64,000 nt of DNA from Acidovorax radicis N35 (lineage in GTDB: Bacteria; Pseudomonadota; Gammaproteobacteria; Burkholderiales; Burkholderiaceae_C): the NCBI RefSeq assembly GCF_000204195.1, contig NZ_AFBG01000021.1, positions 620,001 through 684,000 on the forward strand, given 5' to 3'. The position numbers and the translations under genes are program-made. Positions within the stretch are counted from its first letter, which is position 1. Every line of letters begins with the position of its first letter. Positions 24,600 to 33,990 of this stretch are shown here, piece after piece. Under the pieces are notes generated by a model that was given only the letters and a program-made list of their open reading frames with translations, ran no database searches and was not told the DNA's origin.

Positions 24600-26471
24600 T
24601 CAGCTTGCCAGGCGCTTTTCCAGCGCAGCCTTGGTGTTGAGCAAAGCCGGCGGCAGGTGGTAGGCCAGCTGTTCGAAGTGGGCATCGTGCAGCTTGAACT
24701 CCTCCGTCCAGGCCGCCTTGTCGATGCTGGTGACGGCGTCGAACTTCTGGGCGCTGAAATCCAGGCCTGCCCAGTTGATCTCGGCGTACTGGGGTGCCAC
24801 GCCGAACATCGTCTCCGTGCCCTGGGCCTGGCCTTCGATGCGGTCGATCATCCACTTGAGCACGCGCATGTTGTCGCCGTAGCCAGGCCAGACGAACTTG
24901 CCGGCTTCGTCCTTGCGGAACCAGTTCACGCAGAACACCTTGGGCAGCGGCTTGCCGGTGGCGGCGATCTTGCCTTCCATGTTGAGCCAGTGCTGGAAGT
25001 AGTCGCTCATGTTGTAGCCGCAGAACGGTAGCATGGCGAAGGGGTCGCGGCGCACCACGCCCTGGGCACCGAAGGCGGCGGCGGTGGTCTCCGAGCCCAT
25101 GGTCGCGGCCATGTACACGCCTTCCGTCCAGGTGCGGGCTTCCGTCACCAGCGGCACGGTGGTGGAGCGGCGGCCGCCGAAGATGAACGCATCGATGGCC
25201 ACGCCATTGGCGTCGTCCCACTGGGCATCGAGTGCCGGGTTGTTGGCGGCGGCCACCGTGAAGCGCGAGTTGGGGTGGGCTGCCTTGGCGCCGGTTTCCT
25301 TGGCGATCTGGGGCGTCCAGTCTTTGCCTTGCCAGTCGATCAGGTGGTCCGGCAGCTTGCCGGTGTCCTTTTCCATGCCTTCCCACCACACGTCGCCGTC
25401 ATCCGTCAGGGCCACGTTGGTGAAGATCACGTCCTTGCCCAGCGAGAGCATGCAGTTGGGGTTGGTGTGCATGTTGGTGCCGGGGGCCACGCCGAAGTAG
25501 CCAGCCTCGGGGTTGATGGCGACCATCTTGCCATCGGCGTTGGGCTTGATCCATGCGATATCGTCACCGATGGTGGTGACCTTCCAGCCCGCAAAACCAG
25601 CCTCGGGCGGCACCAGCATGGAGAAGTTGGTCTTGCCGCAGGCGCTGGGGAAGGCCGCTGCCACGTGGTACTTCTTGCCTTGGGGGTTGGTCACGCCCAG
25701 GATGAGCATGTGCTCGGCCAGCCAGCCCTGGTCGCGGCCCATGGTGGAGGCGATGCGCAGGGCCAGGCACTTCTTGCCCAGCAGCGCGTTGCCGCCGTAG
25801 CCGGAGCCGTAGGACCAGATTTCGCGGGTTTCGGGGTAATGGACGATGTACTTGACCTTGGGGTTGCAGGGCCAGCTGGTGGTGTCCTTCTCGCCGTCTG
25901 CCAGGGGGGCGCCCACGGTGTGCATGCAGGGCACGAACTCGCCTTCCACGCCCAGCACGTCGTACACGGCCTTGCCCATGCGGGTCATCAGGCGCTGGTT
26001 CACGGCCACGTAAGCGCTGTCGGTCAGCTCCACGCCGATGTGGGCGATGTGGCTGCCCAGCGGGCCCATGCTGAAGGGCACCACATACATCGTGCGGCCC
26101 TTCATGCAGCCGTCGAACAGGGGCTGCAGCGTGGCCCGCATCTGTGCGGGCGCCATCCAGTTGTTGGTGGGGCCGGCGTCTTCCTTGGTGGCCGAGCAGA
26201 TGTAGGTGCGGTCTTCCACACGGGCCACGTCCGATGGGTCGGACCAGGCCAGGAAGCTGCCGGGGCGCTTGGCGGGGTTCAGTTTCTTGAAAGTGCCGGC
26301 GTCCACCAGCTGCTGGCACAGACGGTCGTACTCTTCCTTCGTGCCATCGCACCAATAGATGGTGTCAGGTTTGCACAGGGCGGCCATGTCGGCCACCCAG
26401 GCAAGCAGCCGGGCATTTTTGACGTACGACGGGGCGTTGAGATTCAGGCCCTGCATGGTGGGTGCGTTCAT
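24600..26471 (-). CDS. pckG: Phosphoenolpyruvate carboxykinase (GTP)
   Basis: PckG converts oxaloacetate and GTP to phosphoenolpyruvate, the first step of gluconeogenesis. The 623-residue protein has the P-loop PSACGKTN at 275-282, the GTP-type signature region, and [14 protein letters not shown]. The length fits the GTP class (about 600-620), not the ATP class. The start at 26471 ([11 protein letters not shown]) has an AGGAAG site upstream. A 20-bp palindrome with a CG centre sits directly before that site and probably carries a repressor. A terminator follows the gene. Confidence 0.96.
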   Translation of the reverse strand: MNAPTMQGLNLNAPSYVKNARLLAWVADMAALCKPDTIYWCDGTKEEYDRLCQQLVDAGTFKKLNPAKRPGSFLAWSDPSDVARVEDRTYICSATKEDAGPTNNWMAPAQMRATLQPLFDGCMKGRTMYVVPFSMGPLGSHIAHIGVELTDSAYVAVNQRLMTRMGKAVYDVLGVEGEFVPCMHTVGAPLADGEKDTTSWPCNPKVKYIVHYPETREIWSYGSGYGGNALLGKKCLALRIASTMGRDQGWLAEHMLILGVTNPQGKKYHVAAAFPSACGKTNFSMLVPPEAGFAGWKVTTIGDDIAWIKPNADGKMVAINPEAGYFGVAPGTNMHTNPNCMLSLGKDVIFTNVALTDDGDVWWEGMEKDTGKLPDHLIDWQGKDWTPQIAKETGAKAAHPNSRFTVAAANNPALDAQWDDANGVAIDAFIFGGRRSTTVPLVTEARTWTEGVYMAATMGSETTAAAFGAQGVVRRDPFAMLPFCGYNMSDYFQHWLNMEGKIAATGKPLPKVFCVNWFRKDEAGKFVWPGYGDNMRVLKWMIDRIEGQAQGTETMFGVAPQYAEINWAGLDFSAQKFDAVTSIDKAAWTEEFKLHDAHFEQLAYHLPPALLNTKAALEKRLAS

Positions 26472-26487
26472 CGGGGAGCTTCCTAAG

Positions 26488-26580
26488 TTGAAAAAACGTT
26501 TTTTCAAAGGAAGCGGACCCCATGGATCGCGGCAAGGCCTGGCGCAAGTGCGGATGCTGAGCGCTGCCTTTGAAAAAACG
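26488..26580 (-). promoter_or_regulatory. Operator candidates upstream of pckG
   Basis: TTGAAAAAACGTTTTTTCAA is a perfect 20-bp palindrome at 26488-26507, 17 bases before the pckG start. A third half-site (CCTTTGAAAAAACG, 26567-26580) is an exact inverted match to 26497-26510, 56 bases away, so two dimers or a DNA loop could form. Palindromes with a central CG and A/T arms are typical of LacI-family operators, and a LacI-type PckR controls pck in rhizobia; the regulator here is unknown. The rest of the 301-bp gap to queC shows no gene. Confidence 0.65.
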
Positions 26581-26772
26581 GCTTTCGTGCTCAGTCGGCG
26601 GGCGGGAGCGTGAATCAACCCCACGGGTGGAGGCTAGTTCCACGGATTCCGCGGGTCGGCTGGGATGTCAATTTTATGAATCTGCCGCCCGCTTGTCTGT
26701 CAGACACAGGCTAAAATTATGCAAAAAAAACATGGGGTTATGCATGATGGTGCTTTGCCCCGTGCAACGGCG

Positions 26773-27483
26773 TCAAGTGGCGGCCGAAGCGCCCTTCCAG
26801 CGTTCGTAGCCTGCCTTGCGCAGCTCGCAGGCCGGGCAGGTGCCGCAGCCATACCCCCAGGCGTGTGGGGTGTCGCGCACGCCGTGGTAACAGGTGTGGG
26901 AGTCGTTCACGATCAGATCGACCAGCACTGGCCCACCGAGTGACCGGGCCAGTTCCCAGGTTTCGGCCTTGTCCAGCCACATGAGCGGTGTGTCGAACGT
27001 GAAACGCTGCCCCATGCCCAGCGACACGGCCACCTGCAAGGCCTTGAGGGTGTCGTCGCGGCAGTCGGGATAGCCCGAAAAATCGGTTTCGCACATGCCG
27101 CCCACCAGCGTGTGCAGGCCACGCCGGTAGCCCACGGCAGCCGCCAACTGGAAGAACAGCAGGTTGCGCCCGGGCACAAAGGTGTTGGGCAGGCCGGCGG
27201 CGGTCATCTGAATTTCGGTATCGCTGGTCAACGCCGTGTCGCTGATGTGGCCCAGCACGGCCAGATCGATCATGTGGTCCTCGCCCAGCTTTGCTGCCCA
27301 GTGCGGGAACTGCGTGCGCAGCGCCGACAGCACCGTCTGGCGCGCCTCCAGCTCCACATGGTGGCGCTGGCCGTAGTCAAAACCGATGGTTTCCACGTGG
27401 GCAAAGTTTTCCAGCGCCCAGGCCAGGCAGGTCGTGGAATCCTGGCCACCGGAAAAAAGAACGAGTGCGTGTCCGGGTCTCAT
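26773..27483 (-). CDS. queC: 7-cyano-7-deazaguanine synthase QueC
   Basis: QueC makes preQ0, the precursor of queuosine in tRNA, from 7-carboxy-7-deazaguanine with ATP and ammonia. The 236-residue protein has the PP-loop SGGQDS at 11-16 and the zinc cluster CYHG plus CGTCPAC near the C terminus (about 200-225). The ATG at 27483 follows GGAGAATTCCC. A longer frame starts with TTG at 27501 and is less likely. Other queuosine genes are not nearby. A terminator lies between it and the upstream small gene. Confidence 0.95.
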   Translation of the reverse strand: MRPGHALVLFSGGQDSTTCLAWALENFAHVETIGFDYGQRHHVELEARQTVLSALRTQFPHWAAKLGEDHMIDLAVLGHISDTALTSDTEIQMTAAGLPNTFVPGRNLLFFQLAAAVGYRRGLHTLVGGMCETDFSGYPDCRDDTLKALQVAVSLGMGQRFTFDTPLMWLDKAETWELARSLGGPVLVDLIVNDSHTCYHGVRDTPHAWGYGCGTCPACELRKAGYERWKGASAAT

Positions 27484-27517
27484 GGGAATTCTCCAGGTCA
27501 AACGGTGGTGCGGGACG

Positions 27518-27542
27518 AAAAAAAGCCCCGCGCTGCGGGGCT
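27518..27542 (-). terminator. Terminator of the small membrane protein gene
   Basis: On the minus strand AGCCCCGC AGC GCGGGGCT is followed by seven T. It lies between the 48-residue gene and queC, so queC probably needs its own promoter or read-through. Confidence 0.88.
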
Positions 27543-27565
27543 GGTGGTGGCGCGGTCCGGTGTGA

Positions 27566-27712
27566 TCAGGCCATCGTCACGGCAATGAAGGCCAGCAGGA
27601 ACATCATGATGCCACCCACCACGGGCAGCACCACGGGTACCAGATGAACGACATTTTCCACGGCGTCGTTCGATGGCGTTGCAGGGGTGTGCGAGGTGTT
27701 GTGGTCGGACAT
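27566..27712 (-). CDS. 48-residue membrane protein of unknown function
   Basis: An ATG at 27712, seven bases after GGAG, opens a 48-codon frame starting [21 protein letters not shown] single hydrophobic segment (about 21-47) begins [14 protein letters not shown] and the stop is TGA 27566-27568. A perfect terminator follows within 25 bases, so it behaves as a complete transcription unit. No family is recognised. It is too short for most automatic gene calls. Confidence 0.68.
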   Translation of the reverse strand: MSDHNTSHTPATPSNDAVENVVHLVPVVLPVVGGIMMFLLAFIAVTMA

Positions 27713-27788
27713 GGTGGGCTCCAGATGCTTAAAACTTGCGCAATTCTAGCCGCGCCAGCCTGAGTCGGGCGCAAAACCTGGTGATAGG

Positions 27789-28988
27789 TCAGATCAGAAC
27801 GGCCTCCATGCCCGCCGAGCGCAGCTGGCCCAGCACTTCATCCACATGCGCCTTGCCCCGGGTTTGCAGCACCAGTTCGATCTCCACGTTCTGCGCGGCC
27901 AGCATCGTGAAAGCGCGCTGGTGGTGCACCTCCTCGATGTTGGCGCCCGCATCGGCCACGGTGGCGGTGATGCGCGCCAGCACGCCCGGCACGTCGCGCG
28001 CGCTCACGGTGATGCGTGCCAGCCGACCTGAGCGCACCATGCCGCGCTCGATGATCGCCGCCAGCAGCAGCGGGTCGATGTTGCCGCCGCACAGCACCAG
28101 CCCCACGCGCTTGCCCTTGAAGCGTTCGGGGTAGCGCACCAGGGCGGCCAGCCCGGCGGCGCCTGCGCCTTCGACCAGGGTTTTTTCAATCTCCAGCAGC
28201 ATCAGCACCGCTTGCTCAATGTCGCCTTCATCCACCAGTACCAGGTCGTCCACCAGGCGCTTGACGATCTCCTGCGTGATCTTGCCCGGCGTGCCCACGG
28301 CAATGCCCTCCGCGATGGTGGATGTGCCCTGCGGGTGGCTCGTTCCTTTGACGGCATTCACCATGGCGGGGAACCGCGTGGTCTGCACGCCCACGATCTC
28401 GATACCGGGCTTGAGGGCCTTGGCCGCCGTGGCCACGCCCGAGATCAGCCCGCCGCCGCCCACGGCGATCACCAGGGTGTCCAGGTCGGGCACGGCCTGC
28501 AGCATCTCCAGGCCCAGCGTGCCCTGGCCGGCGGCCACGCCCTCGTCGTCGTAGGGGTGCACAAAGGTCAGCCCCTGCGCATCGGCCAGCGCGTAGGCAT
28601 GGGCGCGGGCTTCTTCCAGCGTGTCGCCATGCAGCACGACCTCGGCGCCAAAGCCGCGCGTGCGTTCCACCTTCACGCCGGGCGTGAACCGCGGCATCAC
28701 GATCACGGCACGCAGGCCCAGTCGCTGCGCGTGGTACGCCACGCCCTGCGCATGGTTGCCGGCGCTCATGGCCACCACGCCGCGTGCGCGCTCTGCGTCG
28801 GTCAGCAGCGTGAGCCGGTTGCAGGCACCACGTTCCTTGAACGACGCGGTGAACTGCAGGTTCTCGAACTTGAGGAACACCTGCGCGCCCACGATTTGCG
28901 AAAGCGTTTTGGATTCAACGCACGGAGTGTCCAGCACGTGGCCTTGTAGGCGGGTGGCGGCGTCGCGGATGTCTTGGAGGGTCAGCAT
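27789..28988 (-). CDS. ilvA: Threonine ammonia-lyase (threonine deaminase) with one ACT domain
   Basis: The enzyme turns threonine into 2-oxobutyrate and ammonia with pyridoxal phosphate, feeding isoleucine synthesis or catabolism. The 399-residue protein has the PLP lysine at 51 (ASFKERGA), MSAGNHAQGVAYHA, the glycine loop GGGGLISG, and a C-terminal ACT domain (about 325-399). Length and the single ACT domain fit the shorter, TdcB/IlvA1-like form, not the 500-residue biosynthetic form with two ACT-like domains. The usual role is thus uncertain between isoleucine supply and threonine degradation. Confidence 0.9.
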   Translation of the reverse strand: MLTLQDIRDAATRLQGHVLDTPCVESKTLSQIVGAQVFLKFENLQFTASFKERGACNRLTLLTDAERARGVVAMSAGNHAQGVAYHAQRLGLRAVIVMPRFTPGVKVERTRGFGAEVVLHGDTLEEARAHAYALADAQGLTFVHPYDDEGVAAGQGTLGLEMLQAVPDLDTLVIAVGGGGLISGVATAAKALKPGIEIVGVQTTRFPAMVNAVKGTSHPQGTSTIAEGIAVGTPGKITQEIVKRLVDDLVLVDEGDIEQAVLMLLEIEKTLVEGAGAAGLAALVRYPERFKGKRVGLVLCGGNIDPLLLAAIIERGMVRSGRLARITVSARDVPGVLARITATVADAGANIEEVHHQRAFTMLAAQNVEIELVLQTRGKAHVDEVLGQLRSAGMEAVLI

Positions 28989-29045
28989 GGGCCGATTGTG
29001 GCGCAGCAGCGTTCGCAGTGGCCCGTTGATGTGTGATTTGGCATC

Positions 29046-29098
29046 AAATCAGCCCCTGGCGCTTTTCTGGAAAGCGCTAGCAGCTATTGTTTTTGAAG
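29046..29098 (+). repeat. Dispersed repeat, copy 5
   Basis: It reads AATCAGCCCCTGGCGCTT, loop TTCTGG, AAAGCGCTAG, then CAGCTATTGTTTTTGA. It lies between norR (ending at 29103) and the threonine deaminase start, on the downstream side of norR. Confidence 0.85.
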
Positions 29099-29102
29099 CT
29101 GC

Positions 29103-30668
29103 TTACTTGATCCCCAGCCTGCGCGCCAGCTTGTGCAGGTTGCTGGCGTCCACCTCCAGCGCACGCGCGGCCTGGGCCCAGTTGCCCTGGTGGCGGGCCA
29201 GGGCCTGCGTGATGGCGAGCCGCTGGCAGGCATCCACCGCGTCGCGCAGCGGGCCCTCGGCGATGGTGGGGGTGGGCGGGGTGGTGGCCACGGCGGGGGC
29301 GCCAGCGTCCAGGGGGGCGTGGGCCACGCTGGCAGCGTCGGCGTCCAGGTCGAGCAGTGCAGGCTCCAGCGTCACGATGTCGGCGCGGTTCACGCCCCGG
29401 CTCAGGGCCTTGAGGGCGGCGCGGCTGACCACATGCTCCAGCTCGCGGATGTTGCCGGGCCAGGGGTAGCGGCGCAGCGCGTCCTGTGCGCTGGCCGACA
29501 AGCGCAGGCTGCGCAGGCCCAGGCGCGCACGGTTCAGCTCCAGAAAGCGGCCCGCGAGCAGCAGCACATCGTTGCCCCGTTCGCGCAGCGGCGGGATGGG
29601 CACGGGGTACACCGACAGCCGGTGGTACAGGTCGGCGCGGAACGCGCCATCGCGCACCTGCTCGCGCAGGTTGCGGTTGGTGGCGGCGATCACGCGCACG
29701 TCCACGCGGCGCGGGCGGTCGGCACCCAGGCGTTGGATCTCGCCGTTCTGCAGCGTGCGCAGCAGCTTGGCCTGCACGGCCAGCGGCAGCTCGCCCACCT
29801 CGTCGAGGAACAGCGTGCCGCCCTCGGCCGCCTCGAAGCGCCCGGGCCGGTCGGCCACCGCGCCGGAGAACGCGCCGCGCACGTGGCCGAAGAGCTCGCT
29901 CTCGGCCAGCGATTCGGGCAGCGCCGCGCAGTTCACGTGCACCAGGGGCTTGGTGCGGCGCGTGGACTGGCGGTGCAGCAGGCGCGCGAACAGCTCCTTG
30001 CCCACGCCGGTCTCACCCAGCAGCAACACGGGCAGGTCCGAGCCCGCCACCACCTCCAGCTCGTGCAGCAGGCGCAGCAGGGGCTCGCTCTGGCCGACGA
30101 TCTCCATGTCGCCATCGCCCGCGCGGGTGGTGCGCTCGTCGTCGGCGCTGCGGGTGTGGGGGGCGCTGCGCAGCGCCTGCACCTCGCGCTCCAGCCGCGA
30201 GATGCGCACGGCCGCCTCCACCAGCACCTTGCAGTCGGCCAGCGCAGCGCGTGCGGCCTCGCCAAAGGTGCCGGTCTGCAGTGCGTCGAGCGTCAGCACC
30301 CCCCAGGGCTGGCCGTCCACCCACAGGCTCACGCCCATGCAGTCGTGCACGGGCAGGGGCTCGCCCACCAGGGTGTCGAGCAGGCCGTCGTAGGGGTCGG
30401 GCAGGGTGCTGTCGTGGTCAAAGCAGGTCACCTCGCGCCGCGCCAGGATGGCCGCGAGCCGGGGGTGCTGGCTGACCACAAAGCGCCGGCCCAGCGCCTC
30501 CCGCACCAGGCCTTCCACGGCCACGGGGCGCAGGTGGTCTTCCTCCAGCTGCAGCAGCGCCACGGCGCCGGAATGAAAGCGCGTGCGCAGGTGGTCCACC
30601 AGCCGCTGCAGGCGCACGGCCTGGGGCAGATCGGTGGCCAGATCGGCCAGCAGGGGGCGGTGGTCCAT
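29103..30668 (-). CDS. norR: Nitric-oxide-responsive sigma-54 activator NorR
   Basis: NorR senses NO through a mononuclear iron in its GAF domain and activates NO reductase genes with sigma-54. The 521-residue protein has the GAF domain (about 20-160), an AAA+ domain with Walker A GETGVGKE (218-225), GAFSGA (265-270), Walker B LFLDE (286-290), and a Fis-type helix-turn-helix at the end (about 480-521). The sigma-54 contact motif is GAFSGA, not the usual GAFTGA, a mild change. The start codon directly abuts the first of three GT-N7-AC sites, implying control of its own expression. Confidence 0.95.
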   Translation of the reverse strand: MDHRPLLADLATDLPQAVRLQRLVDHLRTRFHSGAVALLQLEEDHLRPVAVEGLVREALGRRFVVSQHPRLAAILARREVTCFDHDSTLPDPYDGLLDTLVGEPLPVHDCMGVSLWVDGQPWGVLTLDALQTGTFGEAARAALADCKVLVEAAVRISRLEREVQALRSAPHTRSADDERTTRAGDGDMEIVGQSEPLLRLLHELEVVAGSDLPVLLLGETGVGKELFARLLHRQSTRRTKPLVHVNCAALPESLAESELFGHVRGAFSGAVADRPGRFEAAEGGTLFLDEVGELPLAVQAKLLRTLQNGEIQRLGADRPRRVDVRVIAATNRNLREQVRDGAFRADLYHRLSVYPVPIPPLRERGNDVLLLAGRFLELNRARLGLRSLRLSASAQDALRRYPWPGNIRELEHVVSRAALKALSRGVNRADIVTLEPALLDLDADAASVAHAPLDAGAPAVATTPPTPTIAEGPLRDAVDACQRLAITQALARHQGNWAQAARALEVDASNLHKLARRLGIK

Positions 30669-30726
30669 GGTGATATTTACCTTTAATGGGTGAATTAGAC
30701 CCTATATGTGGATGGTAAAAAAGACC
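30669..30726. promoter_or_regulatory. Three NorR enhancer sites
   Basis: Three GT-N7-AC sites are visible: GGTGATATTTACC (30669-30681), GGGTGAATTAGACCC (30688-30702) and GGTAAAAAAGACC (30714-30726). Their centres are 20 and 25 bases apart. Three such sites are the known NorR arrangement in front of NO reductase genes. The last site lies about 40 bases upstream of the sigma-54 promoter. Confidence 0.9.
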
Positions 30727-30766
30727 ATGACTGGTGTAAGTGGTTGATTTGATGGGCCAGAAGCTC

Positions 30767-30782
30767 TGGCCCAGCGCTTGCA
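30767..30782 (+). promoter_or_regulatory. Sigma-54 (-24/-12) promoter of norZ
   Basis: TGGCCCAGCGCTTGCA fits the consensus TGGCACG-N4-TTGCA with correct spacing. It lies 125 bases before the norZ start and downstream of the three NorR sites, as required for a NorR-activated promoter. Confidence 0.88.
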
Positions 30783-30906
30783 ATGTGGGCAGTGACACCG
30801 ATTCACTCGTTCCGAAAAGCCATGACCACAAGACCCCGACCCCATGCCGCCAGCGCACGCTGGCGCCGCCCCTTCGTTGTTGTTCTGTTGAAGCAGGAGG
30901 CCCGCC

Positions 30907-33192
30907 ATGGGTAACTACCGCAAGCTCTGGTTCACGCTGATCGGCGTGCTCATCGTCACCTTCAGCCTGCTGGGCTACTACGGTGCCGAGGTCTACCGCA
31001 CCGCGCCGCCCATCCCCGCGAAGATCGCCACGGCAGGGGGTGAAGTGCTTTTCACCCACGACAGCATCCTCGACGGACAGACCGCGTGGCAATCGGTGGG
31101 CGGCATGCAGCTGGGTTCCATCTGGGGCCACGGCGCCTACCAGGCGCCCGACTGGACAGCCGACTGGCTGCACCGCGAGCTGCTCAACTGGCTTGACGTC
31201 GCCGCCGAGCGTGCGCACGGCAAGCCCTTTGCCGAGCTCGACGCCCCAGCCCAGGCCGTGCTGCGCGACCGCATGAAGACCGAGTACCGCACCAACACCT
31301 ACAGCCCCGAGACGGGTGTGGCCACGGTGTCCTCGGTGCGGGCCGATGCGATCGCGATGACCGCGCTGTACTACGACCAGCTTTTCAGCGACGTGCCCGC
31401 GGTGCACAAGACCCGCGAGCATTTCGCCATGAAGGAGAACACCCTGCCCAGCGCCGAGCGGCGCGCGCAGATGACAGGTTTCTTCTTCTGGACGGCCTGG
31501 GCCGCCGCCACCGAGCGCCCCGGCACCACGGCCACCTACACCAACAACTGGCCGCACGAGCCACTCATAGGCAACAAGCCCACGGCCGAGAACATGGTCT
31601 GGTCGGTGATGAGCGTGGTCGTGATGATGGCGGGCGTGGGCTTCCTCGTGTGGGGCTGGTCCTTCCTGCGCAAGCACGACGAGGTGGAACCCACGCCACC
31701 CCAGCACGACCCACTCTCGCGCGTGCCGCTCACGCCGTCGCAGCGCGGGCTGGGCAAGTATTTGTTCCTCATCGTGGCGCTGTTCAGCTTCCAGGTGCTG
31801 CTGGGCGGCTTCACGGCCCACTACACGGTGGAAGGCCAGCAGTTCTACGGCATCAACGTGTCGCAGTGGTTCCCGTATTCGCTGGTGCGCACCTGGCACA
31901 TCCAGAGCGCGCTGTTCTGGATCGCTACGGGCTTCCTGGCTGCCGGCCTGTTCCTCGCGCCGCTCATCAACGGCGGCAAGGATCCGGCTTACCAGAAGCT
32001 GGGCGTGGACATCCTGTTCTGGGCGCTGGTCGTGGTGGTCGTGGGCTCGTTCACGGGCAACTACCTGGCCATCGCGCAGATCATGCCGCCCGAGTGGAAC
32101 TTCTGGCTGGGCCACCAGGGCTATGAATACGTGGACCTGGGCCGCCTGTGGCAGATCGGCAAGTTCACCGGCATCGCCTTCTGGCTGGTGCTCATGCTGC
32201 GCGGCATCGTGCCGGCGCTGCGCACTCCCGGCGGCGACAAGAACCTGCTGGCGCTGCTGACGGCGTCGGTGGTGGCCATCGGCCTGTTCTACGGCGCGGG
32301 CTTCTTCTACGGCGAACGCACCCACCTGTCGGTGATGGAGTACTGGCGCTGGTGGGTGGTGCACCTGTGGGTGGAGGGCTTCTTCGAAGTCTTCGCCACC
32401 ACGGCGCTGGCCTTCATCTTCTCGACGCTGGGGCTCGTGTCGGTGCGCATGGCCACTACGGCCAGCCTGGCCTCGGCCTCGCTGTTCATGCTGGGTGGTG
32501 TGCCCGGCACCTTCCACCACCTGTACTTTGCAGGCACCACCACCCCGGTGATGGCGGTGGGCGCAGCCTTCAGCGCGCTCGAAGTGGTGCCGCTGGTCGT
32601 GCTGGGCCACGAGGCCTGGGAACACTGGCGCCTGCAGCACCGCACGCCCTGGATGGCCCGCCTGCGCTGGCCGCTGATGTGCTTCGTGGCCGTGGCCTTC
32701 TGGAACATGCTGGGCGCGGGTGTCTTCGGCTTCATGATCAACCCGCCCATCTCGCTGTACTACGTGCAGGGCCTGAACACCACGCCAGTGCATGCCCACG
32801 CCGCGCTGTTCGGGGTGTATGGCTTCCTGGCGCTGGGCTTCACGCTGCTGGTGCTGCGCTACATCCGGCCGCAGCTGGTGTTCAGCGAGCGGCTCATGAA
32901 GACGGGCTTCTGGTGGCTCAACGCCGGCCTGGTGCTGATGATCGCCACCAGCCTGTTCCCCATTGCCCTGTTCCAGTTCCATGCCAGCGTGAGCGAAGGC
33001 CTGTGGTACGCCCGGGGCGAAGAGTTCATGCAACAGCCCTTCATCCAGACGCTGCGCTGGGTGCGCACCTTCGGCGACGTGGTCTTCATCGTCGGCGCGC
33101 TGGCCATGGCCTGGCAGGTGGTGAGCGGTGTGTTCGGTTCGCGCGCCCCGGCCGCCACCGCAGGGGTTTACCTGGCGGAGTCCCGCCGCTGA
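30907..33192 (+). CDS. norZ: Quinol-dependent nitric oxide reductase (qNOR)
   Basis: The enzyme reduces NO to N2O with quinol electrons in the inner membrane. The 761-residue protein has the N-terminal extension of qNOR, which replaces the NorC subunit, with one membrane helix (about 8-30) and a large periplasmic part (about 31-220). The heme-copper-oxidase-like core then begins (about 245 onward), with the heme and non-heme iron histidines in helices such as TWHIQSALFWIATG, VHLWVEGFFEVFATT, HHLYF and HAHAALFGVYGF. The gene is preceded by GGAGG. It lies across from norR behind NorR sites and a sigma-54 promoter; a hemerythrin gene follows 72 bases later. Confidence 0.95.
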   Translation: MGNYRKLWFTLIGVLIVTFSLLGYYGAEVYRTAPPIPAKIATAGGEVLFTHDSILDGQTAWQSVGGMQLGSIWGHGAYQAPDWTADWLHRELLNWLDVAAERAHGKPFAELDAPAQAVLRDRMKTEYRTNTYSPETGVATVSSVRADAIAMTALYYDQLFSDVPAVHKTREHFAMKENTLPSAERRAQMTGFFFWTAWAAATERPGTTATYTNNWPHEPLIGNKPTAENMVWSVMSVVVMMAGVGFLVWGWSFLRKHDEVEPTPPQHDPLSRVPLTPSQRGLGKYLFLIVALFSFQVLLGGFTAHYTVEGQQFYGINVSQWFPYSLVRTWHIQSALFWIATGFLAAGLFLAPLINGGKDPAYQKLGVDILFWALVVVVVGSFTGNYLAIAQIMPPEWNFWLGHQGYEYVDLGRLWQIGKFTGIAFWLVLMLRGIVPALRTPGGDKNLLALLTASVVAIGLFYGAGFFYGERTHLSVMEYWRWWVVHLWVEGFFEVFATTALAFIFSTLGLVSVRMATTASLASASLFMLGGVPGTFHHLYFAGTTTPVMAVGAAFSALEVVPLVVLGHEAWEHWRLQHRTPWMARLRWPLMCFVAVAFWNMLGAGVFGFMINPPISLYYVQGLNTTPVHAHAALFGVYGFLALGFTLLVLRYIRPQLVFSERLMKTGFWWLNAGLVLMIATSLFPIALFQFHASVSEGLWYARGEEFMQQPFIQTLRWVRTFGDVVFIVGALAMAWQVVSGVFGSRAPAATAGVYLAESRR

Positions 33193-33264
33193 TCCGCGCC
33201 GCGCGCTGCCGCCACCACCCCCGGCGGCAGCGCGGGCCCTTCATTCATCCCACAAGGAGTGAGC

Positions 33265-33693
33265 ATGAACCTCGACAAATTCAAGCACCAGCACACCGAC
33301 ATCCTGCGCAGCATCGCCACCTTGCGCGCCCTGGCCCAGGCGGGCGTGGAAGGCAATGCCCGCGCCATCGCGCAGGGCATCGTGGCCATGAGCGGCACCA
33401 TCAAGCTGCACCTGGCCGTGGAAGACCAGGTGCTCTACCCTGCACTGCAGCGCGGTGGCAACCCCGAACTGGCGCGCCTGGGCCGCCAGTACCAGAGCGA
33501 GATGGCCTCGATTGCCAGCGCCTACGACGCCTTTGCGCGCCGCTGGAACACGGCCGAGAACGTGCGCCGCGATGCGCAGGGCTTTCGGGACGAGGCCAAT
33601 GTGGTGCTGCGCCGGGTGTTCGAGCGCATGCAGCGCGAAGACCATGACTTCTATCCCCGCATCGAGGAGGAAGAAACCGCCGCCTGCCATTGA
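33265..33693 (+). CDS. Hemerythrin-domain protein
   Basis: The 142-residue protein has hemerythrin-like metal ligands: HQHTD near the start, HLAVEDQVLYP (about 54-64) and EDHDFYPRIEEEE at the end. Such non-heme di-iron proteins bind O2 or NO or help repair iron centres (YtfE/DnrN-like). It lies 72 bases after norZ with a good AAGGAG site, so it is probably transcribed with it under NorR. A GTG two codons upstream is in frame but ATG 33265 fits the spacing. A terminator lies 160 bases later. Confidence 0.87.
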   Translation: MNLDKFKHQHTDILRSIATLRALAQAGVEGNARAIAQGIVAMSGTIKLHLAVEDQVLYPALQRGGNPELARLGRQYQSEMASIASAYDAFARRWNTAENVRRDAQGFRDEANVVLRRVFERMQREDHDFYPRIEEEETAACH

Positions 33694-33852
33694 GCGCCAA
33701 CGAGAGCACAGCCCGGCCGCAGCGGTGTGGCCCCCACGGCCCACAACCCCCAAAGAAAAACAACTCACCCTTTTCTTGCGCACCCCTGGTGCGCCAGCGT
33801 GCCATCACACGCACCCCCATCCATCGGTAGGGCCTGACGGCACCTCCCTTTC

Positions 33853-33879
33853 GCCGGCCTTTGTGCCGGCATTTTTTTT
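33853..33879 (+). terminator. Terminator of the norZ-hemerythrin unit
   Basis: GCCGGC CTTTGT GCCGGC followed by A and eight T, just before the nrdD control region. Confidence 0.88.
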
Positions 33880-33899
33880 ACCCCTGCTTACCGCCTCGA

Positions 33900-33959
33900 T
33901 TGTGTTGGATCAAACTACCTATAGTGTTCGATGGGTATCGTGGACACCATAGGTAGTGT
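33900..33959 (+). promoter_or_regulatory. FNR-like box and paired NrdR boxes before nrdD
   Basis: TTGTGTTGGATCAA (33900-33913) matches TTGAT-N4-ATCAA in the right half fully and in the left half three of five, an FNR/ANR-like site. AAACTACCTATAGTGT (33912-33927) and ACACCATAGGTAGTGT (33944-33959) fit the NrdR box (ACACTATATATAGTGT type) and start exactly 32 bases apart, three helical turns, as NrdR pairs do. Together they indicate oxygen-dependent activation and dNTP-dependent repression. Confidence 0.78.
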
Positions 33960-33990
33960 TTTTAATCCGTTCCATAGATTGGTCGAACCC

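Noticed and set aside
24538..25389. Arginine-rich frame overlapping the end of pckG
   Set aside because: It is a shifted frame of pckG on the same strand with no start context.
30418..33033. 871-codon open frame antisense to norZ
   Set aside because: Composition is a reverse-frame shadow of the norZ codon pattern (very rich in His, Gln, Arg, Gly) and it covers the NorR sites; no domain is visible.
33931..33990. Upstream ATG for nrdD, adding 20 residues
   Set aside because: It lies between two NrdR boxes spaced 32 bases apart, which would put the operators within the coding region; the ATP-cone begins only after the next ATG.
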